A stretch of DNA of 64,000 nt from Dipodascopsis uninucleata var. uninucleata (lineage: Eukaryota; Ascomycota; Lipomycetes; Lipomycetales; Lipomycetaceae): contig JAJLTO010000011.1 of the NCBI GenBank assembly GCA_030568195.1, positions 186,001-250,000 on the forward strand, read 5' to 3'. The position numbers and the translations under genes were made by a program. Shown here piece by piece: positions 22,502 through 32,242 of this stretch (within the stretch, counting starts at the first letter, position 1; each line of letters opens with the position of its first letter). Under the pieces are notes generated by a model. The model searched no databases. It had not been told where the DNA came from and saw nothing but the letters and a program-made list of their open reading frames with translations.

Positions 22502-23242
22502 TTACGCGAATAACACAACAAGTAATAATAATACAAGAACAATCGTGAGCAATATGATACAACAGTTTGATGCCGTTTCTTCGTTTTTCTTCAGTATCCA
22601 ACGAATTCTACTCATTCCAGCATTGAGCTTTGTCTGCGTTCGATCCACATGATCATCCAAATCTTGCAGCATCTCTACCTGATCTTGCAGCTCAGTGTGC
22701 ATCACTGCAGCCTGTTCCCGGAGATTCTGCACTGTTCCCATCACGCTATCAAGCTGTTCGTCTTGGTCTCTCATCAAGAGCATTTGCTGCTCTCGTTCGA
22801 ACTCTTCCGAATATTTCGGCACTCCTGCATTGCCCCTTCCATCATCATCAATATTTATACTAGTAAATTCCTGCCCTCTCTGCTGTCCTCCAGGTCCTCT
22901 CATTCCGCGCTGTTCTACCGCTTCAATCTGTTGTCGTATTCTGTCCACTTCATTTTGCCTAGCCTCCACAAACATTCTGCGGTCTTCCACCTGATCTTTG
23001 GTTAGCCCAAAATGCTCAGGGGTCCTCGCTGCCACATCAACTGACTGTTGGAGATCCGTTAAAGTAAGATCGAGTTCTTCAATTATATTAATTAATTGAT
23101 CATGAGTAGGTGTAGCAGGGGATGGGCCAACTGCAGGTGATTTTGAAGACAATGACTGAATGTAAGAATGAAGCTGCGGATGAAGCATTCCCAGCTGGGA
23201 ATCTACCTCTCTACTCAGATCATCAAAGGGATCAGAGTACAT
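22502..23242 (-). CDS. TLG1: Qc-SNARE Tlg1 / syntaxin-6 family
   Basis: A single exon of 246 residues. It opens with MYSDPFDDLSREVDSQL, the DPF-x2-(L/V) start of the syntaxin-6/Tlg1 N-terminal three-helix domain. The SNARE helix follows (RDQDEQLDSVMGTVQNLREQ, continuing through HTELQDQVEMLQDLDDHVDR). A tail anchor (IILLTIVLVLLLLVVLFA) ends the protein. Two adjacent cysteines (SNCC) sit at the membrane border, as in yeast Tlg1, where such cysteines are palmitoylated. Tlg1 acts in endosome-to-Golgi retrieval and TGN fusion. A central glycine-rich insertion (RGMRGPGGQQRGQ) is not typical. The gene is divergent from RPN10 (601 bp). Confidence 0.88.
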   Translation of the reverse strand: MYSDPFDDLSREVDSQLGMLHPQLHSYIQSLSSKSPAVGPSPATPTHDQLINIIEELDLTLTDLQQSVDVAARTPEHFGLTKDQVEDRRMFVEARQNEVDRIRQQIEAVEQRGMRGPGGQQRGQEFTSINIDDDGRGNAGVPKYSEEFEREQQMLLMRDQDEQLDSVMGTVQNLREQAAVMHTELQDQVEMLQDLDDHVDRTQTKLNAGMSRIRWILKKNEETASNCCIILLTIVLVLLLLVVLFA

Positions 23243-23843
23243 AATAGTCCTGATTTTTTATTGTCCACTCCTATTCCTTAGAAGCTCTGTTCTCTCAGTG
23301 TATCCCAGAAAGAGGACCCTGTACCAGATCTAACAACTTCACCGTCGCTCGCTTGTATTTGGTCCACACAGCTCATGTGCGATTAGTTGAATAGTGGTAA
23401 TAGAACAATCCGCAGTACGGTCTTCTTGTTACTATGTGCTCTATTCATTCCAGTAGTGCAAATGAAGGGGATTCGACTGACTGAAGCACAGAAGCCTTGA
23501 ATTTGGTTCCTAACCTCATGGGTAAGGGTATAATAATGGTCAGCAAAATGAACGCCTTAGAAATGATAGACTTCTTTTAGCTGTATGGAGGTTGAAGTAT
23601 TTGTAGGCATAAATTTCAAATATCAACGAAATTAACCAGTGAGACAGAAGTATACACTTTATTGTTGACCGAACACTTAGTGAAATCAGTTGATCGGAGT
23701 TTAATAACACAGGGGCGGGGATAGAACGATAGGATTATTCAGACATAAGAGTCCACTGTCTTGTGGTCATATCACTCTGATTTCAGTATAATTGCATTTT
23801 TTTTAGATCAGCAGAAGCGTATTTATTATCAAGACGCGACAAG
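23243..23843. promoter_or_regulatory. Divergent promoter region between TLG1 and RPN10
   Basis: 601 bp between the start codons. I looked for the Rpn4 site GGTGGCAAA used in yeast proteasome promoters and found no exact match. A GGTAAGGGT element at 23521-23529 is shared with the promoter at 39.5 kb. Confidence 0.45.
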
Positions 23844-25001
23844 ATGGTGTTGGAAGCTACTATGATAGTGTAAGTGGGGATTAAATGATGAATGCAATCA
23901 AGTGTAGATTAATCTAGAAATCTCGCGGAAGCAGTGTTAACATAAATGTCTTCTAGAATTGACAACTCTGAGTTCATGAGGAATGGAGATTACACGCCAT
24001 CGAGATTCGAAGCGCAATCAGACGCAGTAAATTTGATATTTTCGGCGAAAACTCAGTCAAATCCAGAGAGTGCTGTTGGGCTGATGACTATGGCTGGCAA
24101 AGGGTGCGTAATATAACTGACATATGCTAATAGTAAGATGAGAAGGCTGACAACATTACATCTCAATAGACCAGAAGTACTAGTTACATTGACTACTGAT
24201 TTTGGCAAGATTTTATCGTCAATGGCACAGACAAGGGTTGAAGGATCTGCTCATTTAACTACAGCGATACAAGTAGCGGCGGTAAGTAGGTTTACTATGG
24301 TGTTGTTGAATATTGCGATTGCACATTAGTGATAATGTCAAGTTTCAAAAATCAACAGCGAAAGTGGAATTTACTGACATCTTCAATCTTCGTAATTGTA
24401 GCTCGCACTCAAGCATCGTCAAAACAAGGCACAGCGTCAGAGAATTATTGTCTTTGTGGGCAGTCCAGTAGCTGACGGTCAGAAGGATCTGGTCAAGTTA
24501 GCGAAGAAGATGAAGAAGAATAATATCGCCATGGATTTCATCAACTTCGGTGAAGATTCAGAAAATGTAGAGAAGCTCGATGCATTTATCGCAAGTGTTA
24601 AGTCGGGAGAAAACAGCCACTTACTGACTGTCCCTCCAGGACCGCATTTACTTTCTGATGTTATAGTAACGTCTCAAATTCTCACTGATGAAGACGGAAT
24701 GCCACAGGTTTCAGGTGCTGGAAGTGGTGCCGGTGCTGGCGGAGACTCTTTCGAGTTCGGAGTCGATCCTAACCTTGATCCTGAACTTGCTTTGGCTCTA
24801 CGTATGTCCTTAGAGGAAGAGCGTGCTCGACAAGAGAAGCAGAAGAAGGAGCGCGAGGCTACTGACAAGGCGTCGAATAATGAGACCATCCCAGAAGAAG
24901 GTGTTCCTGAGGAAGCGTCTAGCGCACAATCAGAGCAATCAAAACCTGACAATGATAGTAAAAAGGATGATTCTCATCAAGACAAGATGGACACTGATTA
25001 A
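23844..25001 (+). CDS. RPN10: 26S proteasome ubiquitin receptor Rpn10, four exons
   Basis: Exons 23844-23869, 23957-24103, 24170-24281 and 24402-25001 give 294 residues. The splices are supported by unbroken family sequence: [20 protein letters not shown], then [20 protein letters not shown], then ARVEGSAHL-like ([20 protein letters not shown]). The N-terminal vWA domain (about 1-190) docks on the lid-base junction; one ubiquitin-interacting motif follows ([20 protein letters not shown]). The C-terminal tail is acidic and lysine-rich. Rpn10 delivers ubiquitinated substrates to the proteasome. Length is close to yeast Rpn10 (268) with a longer tail. Intron donors are gtaagt, gtgcgt and gtaagt. 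Confidence 0.96.
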
Positions 25002-25851
25002 TGTCCCTTTTACACATTTTATGTTTTATGTGTATTGTCTCGCACTCTTTAGTCGCTCATGATATTTAAAAAGAATCGTTAATATTTGACGTGTCAACAA
25101 TATTATGTGCTCACTCTAAATTTAACGATTATTATCCTATGTTCTCATTCTATCTAACTATATATCATGGTATTCACGACCATTTAATTTCTTCATACAT
25201 TCACACTTAATCTACGTATAAATATTGTTATATTTCTACCTTGTCTCTTTGTAAATCTGAATATCAGATATACCATAATCCGTTTGTGTGTGTATCCCTT
25301 GATTTTTAAGTCCAATTCTGGTATATATCTGGACCGTTATTTGACACCAACTACCAATCGTGTGGCCTTATGAATTTTAATTTCAGCAAGGGGTTTTTAA
25401 CTATAATATAAAATTTCTCTAGTTATTCTTGAAATCCATGAGATAAAAAAAAAGAGCTGATGTAGGCTCGTTACTGAATCGACCGGGACATCTCCATGTG
25501 TAAACATTATTTTTCCCAATCTCTGCACACCAACCGGCCGTGCAAACTCATTACTGAATGTTAGTAGAATACAAGACAAAGAATGCAGAGAATAGTCATA
25601 ATCAAGTATTGGAAGATCACGGCATAAGATTTATTTGCTGATTTCTCAGCTAGATTTCTTTTATGCTATTTATCGTCTAATTTGCTCTAGTATATGAGCT
25701 TCTACCTCTACATCCCCCCTACAAAGTGAACGAACAATACAAACTGAGCTTTCATAACGTACTCTTACGAGACCTTTTTCCTTAGATATCCAGTTTAGAT
25801 ACCCCGTTCAATCTGAGTATTTATACAGTAACCGCTCTTTGCTATACCCTG
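25002..25851. other. Spacer between RPN10 and the GAF-domain gene
   Basis: T-rich in its first half, consistent with the RPN10 3' UTR, then the upstream region of the next gene. No ORF of note. Confidence 0.55.
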
Positions 25852-28800
25852 ATGGATTCTACTCAGAAGGAGTGCGTTTCATCGCGAGCCAGTAGCGGGA
25901 TGACTATACGAGATATCTTTACAAGAAAATTTAGCATGAAATCGAAATCAAAATCACACAAGACCTTTATGAGCCTGTTCACCGACATATCTAAAACACA
26001 GGATATTTCGTCTTGCTTGTCTACAAGCAATAAAGATCCTAGCGATCAAGCTATTACAAGATCGAAATCTGACGGTGGGCATAAACTTGGCAGCAGACCA
26101 GCAAGTTCTGTGGACAGTTCGGCAATTACAAAGCGAAGAAGTGAAGAGAACATTTCAAGCGGCAAGAGCTGGATCTATTCACCAAGGAGTCCAGATGAGA
26201 AATCAAATCCCGTGAAACTTGGTAAGTTTCAATTTGTTGCTAATGGAATTGAGGTCTTCGGTGTGTATAGATCTTTAATGCCCCCTCTAAGGCTGCAGAA
26301 CGGAATTCTGACTAGAACTGTTTCAGTTTCGTAACCTGAAGTTCTATTTACAAATATAACCGTCGAAAGCTAATTACTTTTGTTCTAGGCCCCAAGAAAT
26401 TTTCTACTCGAGGAAAGCGGTTTTCTAAAACCAAGACGGAAAGAGGTATGATGCCATAAACATATTAGATTAATATTTCAGTAGCATACTAACATCTATG
26501 AAACTGTAAGACTCTAACACGACCATAGAAATGACGTCTCAGTACAATGAATGGAGTGAATTTCTTGATTGCTATGCTAAGGGTCAATACAATATATCGA
26601 AACCTCCTCCACCTCCTCGTGGAAGACCAGACTTCAAGTATTTCTTGCCTCCACAGCCAATGAATAATGAAATTAGGGTCAAAGAAGTACATAAGTTTAC
26701 TTTTGAGCTTAACGACTCAACAAAAAGAAAACTTGAATGGTTACTAAATTACTGTATACAGTCTTATGGGGTTAAAGGATGTAGTATTTCTCTTATCAAC
26801 GACAAGAGTCAGGTTGTACTCGTAGAGAGGGGTCTCTCTACGACAGAGATTCCTCTTGACAAATCTCTTGAGGGTCATACCTTACTCTCAACAGAACCTG
26901 TTGCTATATTAGACACTGCTTCCGATTGGCGAGTAATCAAGCACCCAATGGTCCTCACAAGTCCTTCTGTTAAGTTCTGGGCTTCTGCCCCTATTATATC
27001 CTCGGTCAGTGATAACCAGCTCTCTGCTCGATTTTTAAACCTCTTGCTAACTCATATTCTTTAGAGCGACGAAATCATAGGTGCATTTAGTATTTTTGAT
27101 CCACAGCCTCGTCAGAATTTTGGCTTGAATGATAAGAAAAAGTTGGGCAAGTTTGCATGCTCGGCATTTAAAGTATTAGAATCTCAGGTCGATCCTAGTT
27201 TCTTGAAAAATATTTCTCAGCAGACACAGTCCACACAAGGTAACGAAGGAGTTGTCGTTAATATCCTTGCTCGCACAGAAAAGAAGAGTAGCAGTGGTAC
27301 TACTTATGCAAAAACCCCAGCTCCCGTTAACAGTTATCTTTGCCTCAGTTCTCCTAAAGTAGAGTCACCTACGTCTGCTTATAAATCTGCTTCTCATGAT
27401 GATAAGGAAGAGGATTTGATTATCTTCACGAATAGCGCTTCTACATCCCCGAGATCTAAAAAGAGCCACCAAGTAGGACTTACTGGCCCGCAATATTCTT
27501 CTCTTGTCGTTGATGCTTCTAAGTTGCACTCAATCCCTTTCAGCAAAAGGATCCCATTTTCTAGCCATGTGAGCACGATGACTGTCCTTGACATGTTTGC
27601 CAAGATAACAGCTGCTTATTTGAAACTTGATTTTGTTTATTTTCTCGAAGTTGGCAAATGGACAGAATCCGAGGAGCGTGAGGCGGAAACCGATAGACTA
27701 CTCTATGGTGATATATTGGGATCTCCCATTCCAGAAGAGATTGACTCCGCAGACGGTCGTAAAATAAGAATGCGTGTATTAGCTGCCTATGGTTTATCTC
27801 CGGATGAGCTTGATTTCGATGCTGGTGTACATTTCAAGGCACTTAATACACCTTATGGTCTTCGGTATGATGAGCAAGAGTAAGTATTTTTTTTTGGGAT
27901 TTGTACTAAATATACACTATCATTACTGCTTATATTGACGTATTTTATTCAGATCCCAAGGATACGAGCAGGATCACGGAATATTAGTGCCTATTAGGCG
28001 ATTCATCTTAAATGATGATTCTGCTGGTCCCAATGTTGTAAGAATCCTTAAGGAACGACCCACTCCAATCGATGCCTTTACCAGGAATGAAGCTACTTTG
28101 ATGGATGTTTCAGATCTTGAAGGCTATGCTCCATCAGGAAGAAATCACAGTACTACTCACTCCGAACCAGGGCTATCCTTATTCGACAATGATTCATTGC
28201 GTAGTAACTTGGACAATATCAGACAAACGTCATCTCAAATTGATGCTGTCGCTAAGACCATTTCTAAATTAGAATCACCGACTCCAAATGTCGCTGCACC
28301 TGAATATCTAAATAACTCTCCTGAGATGTCAAAAAATGGCACACCGGGATACTTCAGTATTCAGTCTTTGTATAATCCTGGATCAGTCACGTCCTCTCCT
28401 GGTAAGGGTGGATCTGCTGGATCTGGATCTACAGCATCTACTAGAAACACTGCTACTTCGTCGACCGTCTCGAGTCTTAGTACATCTGCTACCACAGTAG
28501 ATGGTGGATCCGCTAAAGTCGATAGTGCCGAGAAAAAGTCAGATGCGGTTCGATCTCTATATACCTCTACACTGCCTGTTCCAAAATTACACAGGACTGC
28601 TACTGGTGTCATTACTCCTGAACACTCTCATACCTCAGTGATACCAAAGGAGAGCACTGATTACCATCCTGTTGCTGATTACTTCACTGATTCTGTAACA
28701 GCTGTCAAGGCATCGGCACCAAAGCGAGCCTCTGGTTTGCGAATTAATACCCAACTAAAATCCAGATATACAGAAAAGCCTGTGCTGATTTCCGAGTCGA

Positions 28801-29075
28801 ATGAAGTAGTAGAATCTGAACCGGTAGCTCCTTTAAAGTTTGATCCTACAAATAATGGAATAGATTTTAAGCGAGCAATTTTAGAGGCGGTTGCTGTTGG
28901 TGGAAACTACAAGCCGGAAACCACAGCGGACAAACTGTCGAGACTATTCAAATGTGATGGGGGCATCATAATGGGTGTCTTTTCTAAACACCAAATTGAA
29001 TGTTCAAAGGACAGTATGTACTTTATTGACAGTCTAAAGAGTCTACTGAATGATGGTATTGATTGGGTTTACTAG
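25852..29075 (+). CDS. GAF-domain protein of unknown function, five exons
   Basis: Exons 25852-26221, 26389-26445, 26529-27004, 27065-27879 and 27953-29075 give 946 residues with all phases consistent. Introns are short (60-167 bp); the donors are gtaagt, gtatga, gtcagt and gtaagt. A GAF domain spans about residues 203-338: KGCSISLINDKSQVVLVERG, EPVAILDTASDWRVIKHPMV, KFWASAPIIS joined by splicing to SSDEIIGAFSIFD. This resembles the GAF modules of fungal histidine kinases and stand-alone fungal GAF proteins, but no kinase, receiver or cyclase domain is visible. The long C-terminal half is disordered, ending in a conserved-looking segment (DKLSRLFKCDGGIIMGVFSK). A signalling or regulatory role is inference only. 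Confidence 0.8.
26820..26843. repeat. Perfect 10-bp inverted repeat inside the GAF exon
   Basis: Arms tcgtagagag and ctctctacga flank a 4-base loop (gggt) within exon 3 of the GAF gene. It encodes part of the GAF domain (VERGLSTTE), so coding constraint may explain it. Confidence 0.8.
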
Positions 29076-29869
29076 AGAGGAGAAAATTGTTTGATTTCTT
29101 ATAGTTTCTTTAATATTTCTTTAACATTTTATATTAATATTTTCAGTTCTCATTGATATCATTATATCTTCTGTATCAGCTATGATAATAGCTGATACAG
29201 AAGATTTCCTGAATTTTGAAGTAAATTATGTTGATTTATTTTATTTTATATTCATCTTTAACCTTCTTTTCCTATGTTGTCAGGCGACTGCGACTGCAAC
29301 TGCTATTCAACGAGTGTATGTGCTTTTAGTCGCGTCTATGAGTCCTGGGCATTCAACAATTTTGTGTAGCACGCTTTCGCAATATTCTCGAGTAGACTTT
29401 GTGACTTTTAACTATTAGATCTTCTGATGCTCTTATCTCCTCTTGTTCCTGATTTCATTATCATTTTTATTAAAATAAATAACGGTTATTTTATTTGATG
29501 TCATTTGATATTTCTATCTGTATGGTCCCTAATTCATCATATTTATGCTCTAGTTTTATTCTACGGTGGACACAGGGAATAAACTATTTCCTACATTTTT
29601 TCGTTTATGGAACTATATTAATGCCCCTCTTTCTTGAAAGTCAAAGGTATCTTACTCTAAAGAGAAAGTGGAAATATATTTATTACTACTCGTATGCTAC
29701 AGTTGCCCTTTACTAACCAGTTACCGTCTCAGACTGCCACTTGCAAAGCAGTCAGAATATATGGACATATCTAAATAAGGCAGGTAAAAGTTCAGATAAG
29801 GCTCCTTTCGGGATCTTAATATTCGAAAGGATATTGTTGAAACATTTTGCTCTTGAAACCTTGTTTTGT
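29076..29869. other. Convergent 3' spacer with a strong hairpin
   Basis: T-rich on the + strand to about 29.7 kb, consistent with the 3' UTR of the GAF gene, before the 3' end of ARS2 on the other strand. It contains the 18-bp perfect inverted repeat listed separately. The ORFs here are hydrophobic and T-rich and look noncoding. Confidence 0.55.
29166..29205. repeat. Perfect 18-bp inverted repeat with 4-base loop
   Basis: Left arm atcttctgtatcagctat (29166-29183), loop gata (29184-29187), right arm the exact reverse complement (29188-29205). It lies 90 bp after the stop codon of the GAF gene, most likely in its 3' UTR, where the RNA would fold into a stable stem. It could be a regulatory hairpin or a snap-back duplication. 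Confidence 0.95.
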
Positions 29870-32242
29870 TTAGTAATCAAGCTCCGGAACAGCATTACCA
29901 GGAGCATCAAGATCCATATAACTTCTTAATGACCTACCACGTGGATCTCCTCCACCTGAACGATCACGATCATCTCTATCATTCCGATAATCATTCCTAA
30001 AATCACGCCTTTCCCGATAGCCCTTATTAGGACCACCCTCCCGTCTATTTGGTGGACTCCTAGATCGGAATGACCGACGACGCGATCGATCATGCATACC
30101 AGCGTTATTGCCATGATGGAAATGACTATTGTGGCGATTTCCATTCATTTGTGACTGGTGCAACGCAGTGCCGTATTTAGTTTCCGCGACATCATTATTT
30201 CCATAAGCAAACGGATCAGCTTGAAAATATCCTAAGGAAGGAACTCTCTTACCGTGGCCAGTTATTAAAACCAACTGAGGAAAGACTGCTGGAAGTCCTG
30301 CAACGGATAGATTGTTGCTTCCAGAAACTTCGGTCCCATCATCTTTAGCAGCATCTGTCATGTTGGGTAGAAGCGTAGGTAAATTTCCCTCAGGCTTTGG
30401 TGGATAAACTCGGCATGGATCGAGAACATAATTGTTTAAGAGTATCGACTCATGCTCTAATCTATCAAGCCAGTCACGATGACGTTTTTCGATGTGCTTC
30501 CGAACAAAGTCTTCGCCTTTAAAAAGCTTGGTGCAGGTCTCTACCTTACATCTGAACTTGTTCTCGTCCTCTTGTTTGATATGAGCTGTGATCTGATTAG
30601 TCAGTACCTCATCAGTAGGATAGCCCCCAAGCTTTCTCAAATCTCCACTTAGAGGATCCATATACAAATTGAATCTGTCTGTCCAAGAACGAATCCAGTT
30701 CTGTGTACGCGCATCGGGATTCTGAAAATTCTTCTTGACAGCTTCATCGGCATTCGGCGATGGCGTAGGGCGACGAACATGCCCGACTGGACACTTTTTT
30801 AAGAGATCGCACTCTGAATCGCTAGACATGACACAGTAATAACAGTATGAGAACACGCTTCGTAGATAAAGAATTGTCATATCAAGTTCCTTTTTAATGA
30901 TTTCAGCTTCGACCAGGCCATCATTGTCTTCCTCAATAACCATTCCCTCTTCTTCCTGCTCCTCCATTTCAGTCTTCTTAGCTGTAATTATGTCGTTCAC
31001 TTTCTGTGCAGCAATATCTCTTGCACGTCTGCGGACTCTGTCAATGGCATTTAAAAATTCGTCGTCTCCAAGTTCATCTTCAAGCTTTCTAGCAACTCTG
31101 TAAGAGTTCTCATGATCTCTTTGTATATACTCCTCTGAAGAAAGATATGAGTAAAGCTGTCGCTTTTTCACAATTTTCTGAGTGCTACTACTATGGATCC
31201 CCATATGAACAACAAAGTCTCCATTTTGTTCGTCATGAATATTATGCCCTTCAAGATTGTCTAGAGCAGACTGCACATCAGCATCGTCAGTAAGAGTCAC
31301 CCATCCGATGCGATGAAATCTCTTAGTTGGATTTGGATCAGAAAGTGAGAGATACTCGTAACCAGGAATCGTTTTGACCAAATCTTCCAATTGTGAGCGA
31401 GAGATATGAGGAGCAATGGTTTTAATCAGAAGAATCTTCTTTGAAGCGGCATCTCCTTGACCCAACGCATTCTTTCCATCAGCAGCAAGATCATCTATAG
31501 ACATATCTTCCTGTTCAGGTTGCACCAACATACCATCTTCCTCTTCTACTTCATCCTCTTTGATGTTCTTGTCTGCATCATTCGCTGTATCTTTATCCCC
31601 TTCAGGCTTTGGAGCATTTTCGTCTGATTCCTCTTTCTGATCCAAAGTAAATTCATCGTAAACTCCACTTTCAAAATCAGCCATAAACTTTTTGAAGTTA
31701 GCCTTTCGGTGATTAAGAATAGTAGCACGATATTTCTTGGAAACTTCTGGGTCATATCGCTCTTTGAACCATTCTTCACCCATGTGCTGGATAACAAATC
31801 CTCTAGCAAGCTTGGCAAAGAGCTCATACTTGTACTCTTCATATTTCTCTTGAAGTAATTCCTTACTCTCTGAAGTTTCCTTGAAGTCAGTCTGTGTCTG
31901 TTTGAACCATTCAGAAAATTGGTGGAACGGGACTTGCATAGGAAGGTTATGGGGATTTTGGTATTTTGGTTTTGGAGGAGTCGACTTTGTGACTGGCTCA
32001 GGAGCACCTGAACCACCACTCCGAGGACCATATCGATGATCCAACGGTCGATGATGGTAATCACGATCCTGATCGCGGTCTCTGTCGCGGTCTCTGTCGC
32101 GATCACGATCTCTGTCACGGTCGCGATCCCATTCTCTGTCTCTATAATCCCGGTCACGATCCCGGTCACGATCGCGATCCCGACTAAGACCTGGACCACC
32201 ACGCGATGTATATCTGTCCATGATTACTCCACGGCTACTCAT
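29870..32242 (-). CDS. ARS2: SERRATE/Ars2 homologue, nuclear RNA-processing adaptor
   Basis: A single exon of 790 residues. The N-terminus is an Arg/Asp dipeptide repeat (RDRDRD). The conserved SERRATE/ARS2 core follows: FHQFSEWFKQTQTDFKETSE, GFVIQHMGEEWFKERYDPEV, an RRM-like region, FLNAIDRVRRRARDIAAQKV, and a C2H2 zinc finger (FRCKVETCTKLFKGEDFVRK then HIEKRH). The C-terminal part is RS/RG-rich (RSRRRSFRSRSPP). Ars2 (S. pombe Pir2) binds the nuclear cap-binding complex and directs transcripts to processing or exosome decay. S. cerevisiae lacks a clear orthologue. Domain order and length match the family; an internal CYYC motif lies just before the conserved KKCPVGHVRRP segment. Confidence 0.92.
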   Translation of the reverse strand: MSSRGVIMDRYTSRGGPGLSRDRDRDRDRDRDYRDREWDRDRDRDRDRDRDRDRDRDQDRDYHHRPLDHRYGPRSGGSGAPEPVTKSTPPKPKYQNPHNLPMQVPFHQFSEWFKQTQTDFKETSESKELLQEKYEEYKYELFAKLARGFVIQHMGEEWFKERYDPEVSKKYRATILNHRKANFKKFMADFESGVYDEFTLDQKEESDENAPKPEGDKDTANDADKNIKEDEVEEEDGMLVQPEQEDMSIDDLAADGKNALGQGDAASKKILLIKTIAPHISRSQLEDLVKTIPGYEYLSLSDPNPTKRFHRIGWVTLTDDADVQSALDNLEGHNIHDEQNGDFVVHMGIHSSSTQKIVKKRQLYSYLSSEEYIQRDHENSYRVARKLEDELGDDEFLNAIDRVRRRARDIAAQKVNDIITAKKTEMEEQEEEGMVIEEDNDGLVEAEIIKKELDMTILYLRSVFSYCYYCVMSSDSECDLLKKCPVGHVRRPTPSPNADEAVKKNFQNPDARTQNWIRSWTDRFNLYMDPLSGDLRKLGGYPTDEVLTNQITAHIKQEDENKFRCKVETCTKLFKGEDFVRKHIEKRHRDWLDRLEHESILLNNYVLDPCRVYPPKPEGNLPTLLPNMTDAAKDDGTEVSGSNNLSVAGLPAVFPQLVLITGHGKRVPSLGYFQADPFAYGNNDVAETKYGTALHQSQMNGNRHNSHFHHGNNAGMHDRSRRRSFRSRSPPNRREGGPNKGYRERRDFRNDYRNDRDDRDRSGGGDPRGRSLRSYMDLDAPGNAVPELDY
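32060..32200 (-). repeat. Short-unit repeat encoding the Arg-Asp tract of ARS2
   Basis: Repeated 6-base units on the + strand (ctgtcgcggt, cacgatcgcg variants) encode alternating Arg-Asp. The tract also keeps other frames open, which creates a spurious 218-residue ORF rich in Thr/Ile/Val. Confidence 0.8.

Noticed and set aside
31546-32202. 218-codon minus ORF overlapping ARS2
   Set aside because: Out-of-frame reading of the Arg-Asp repeat and adjacent exon; ARS2 frame is clearly the conserved one.
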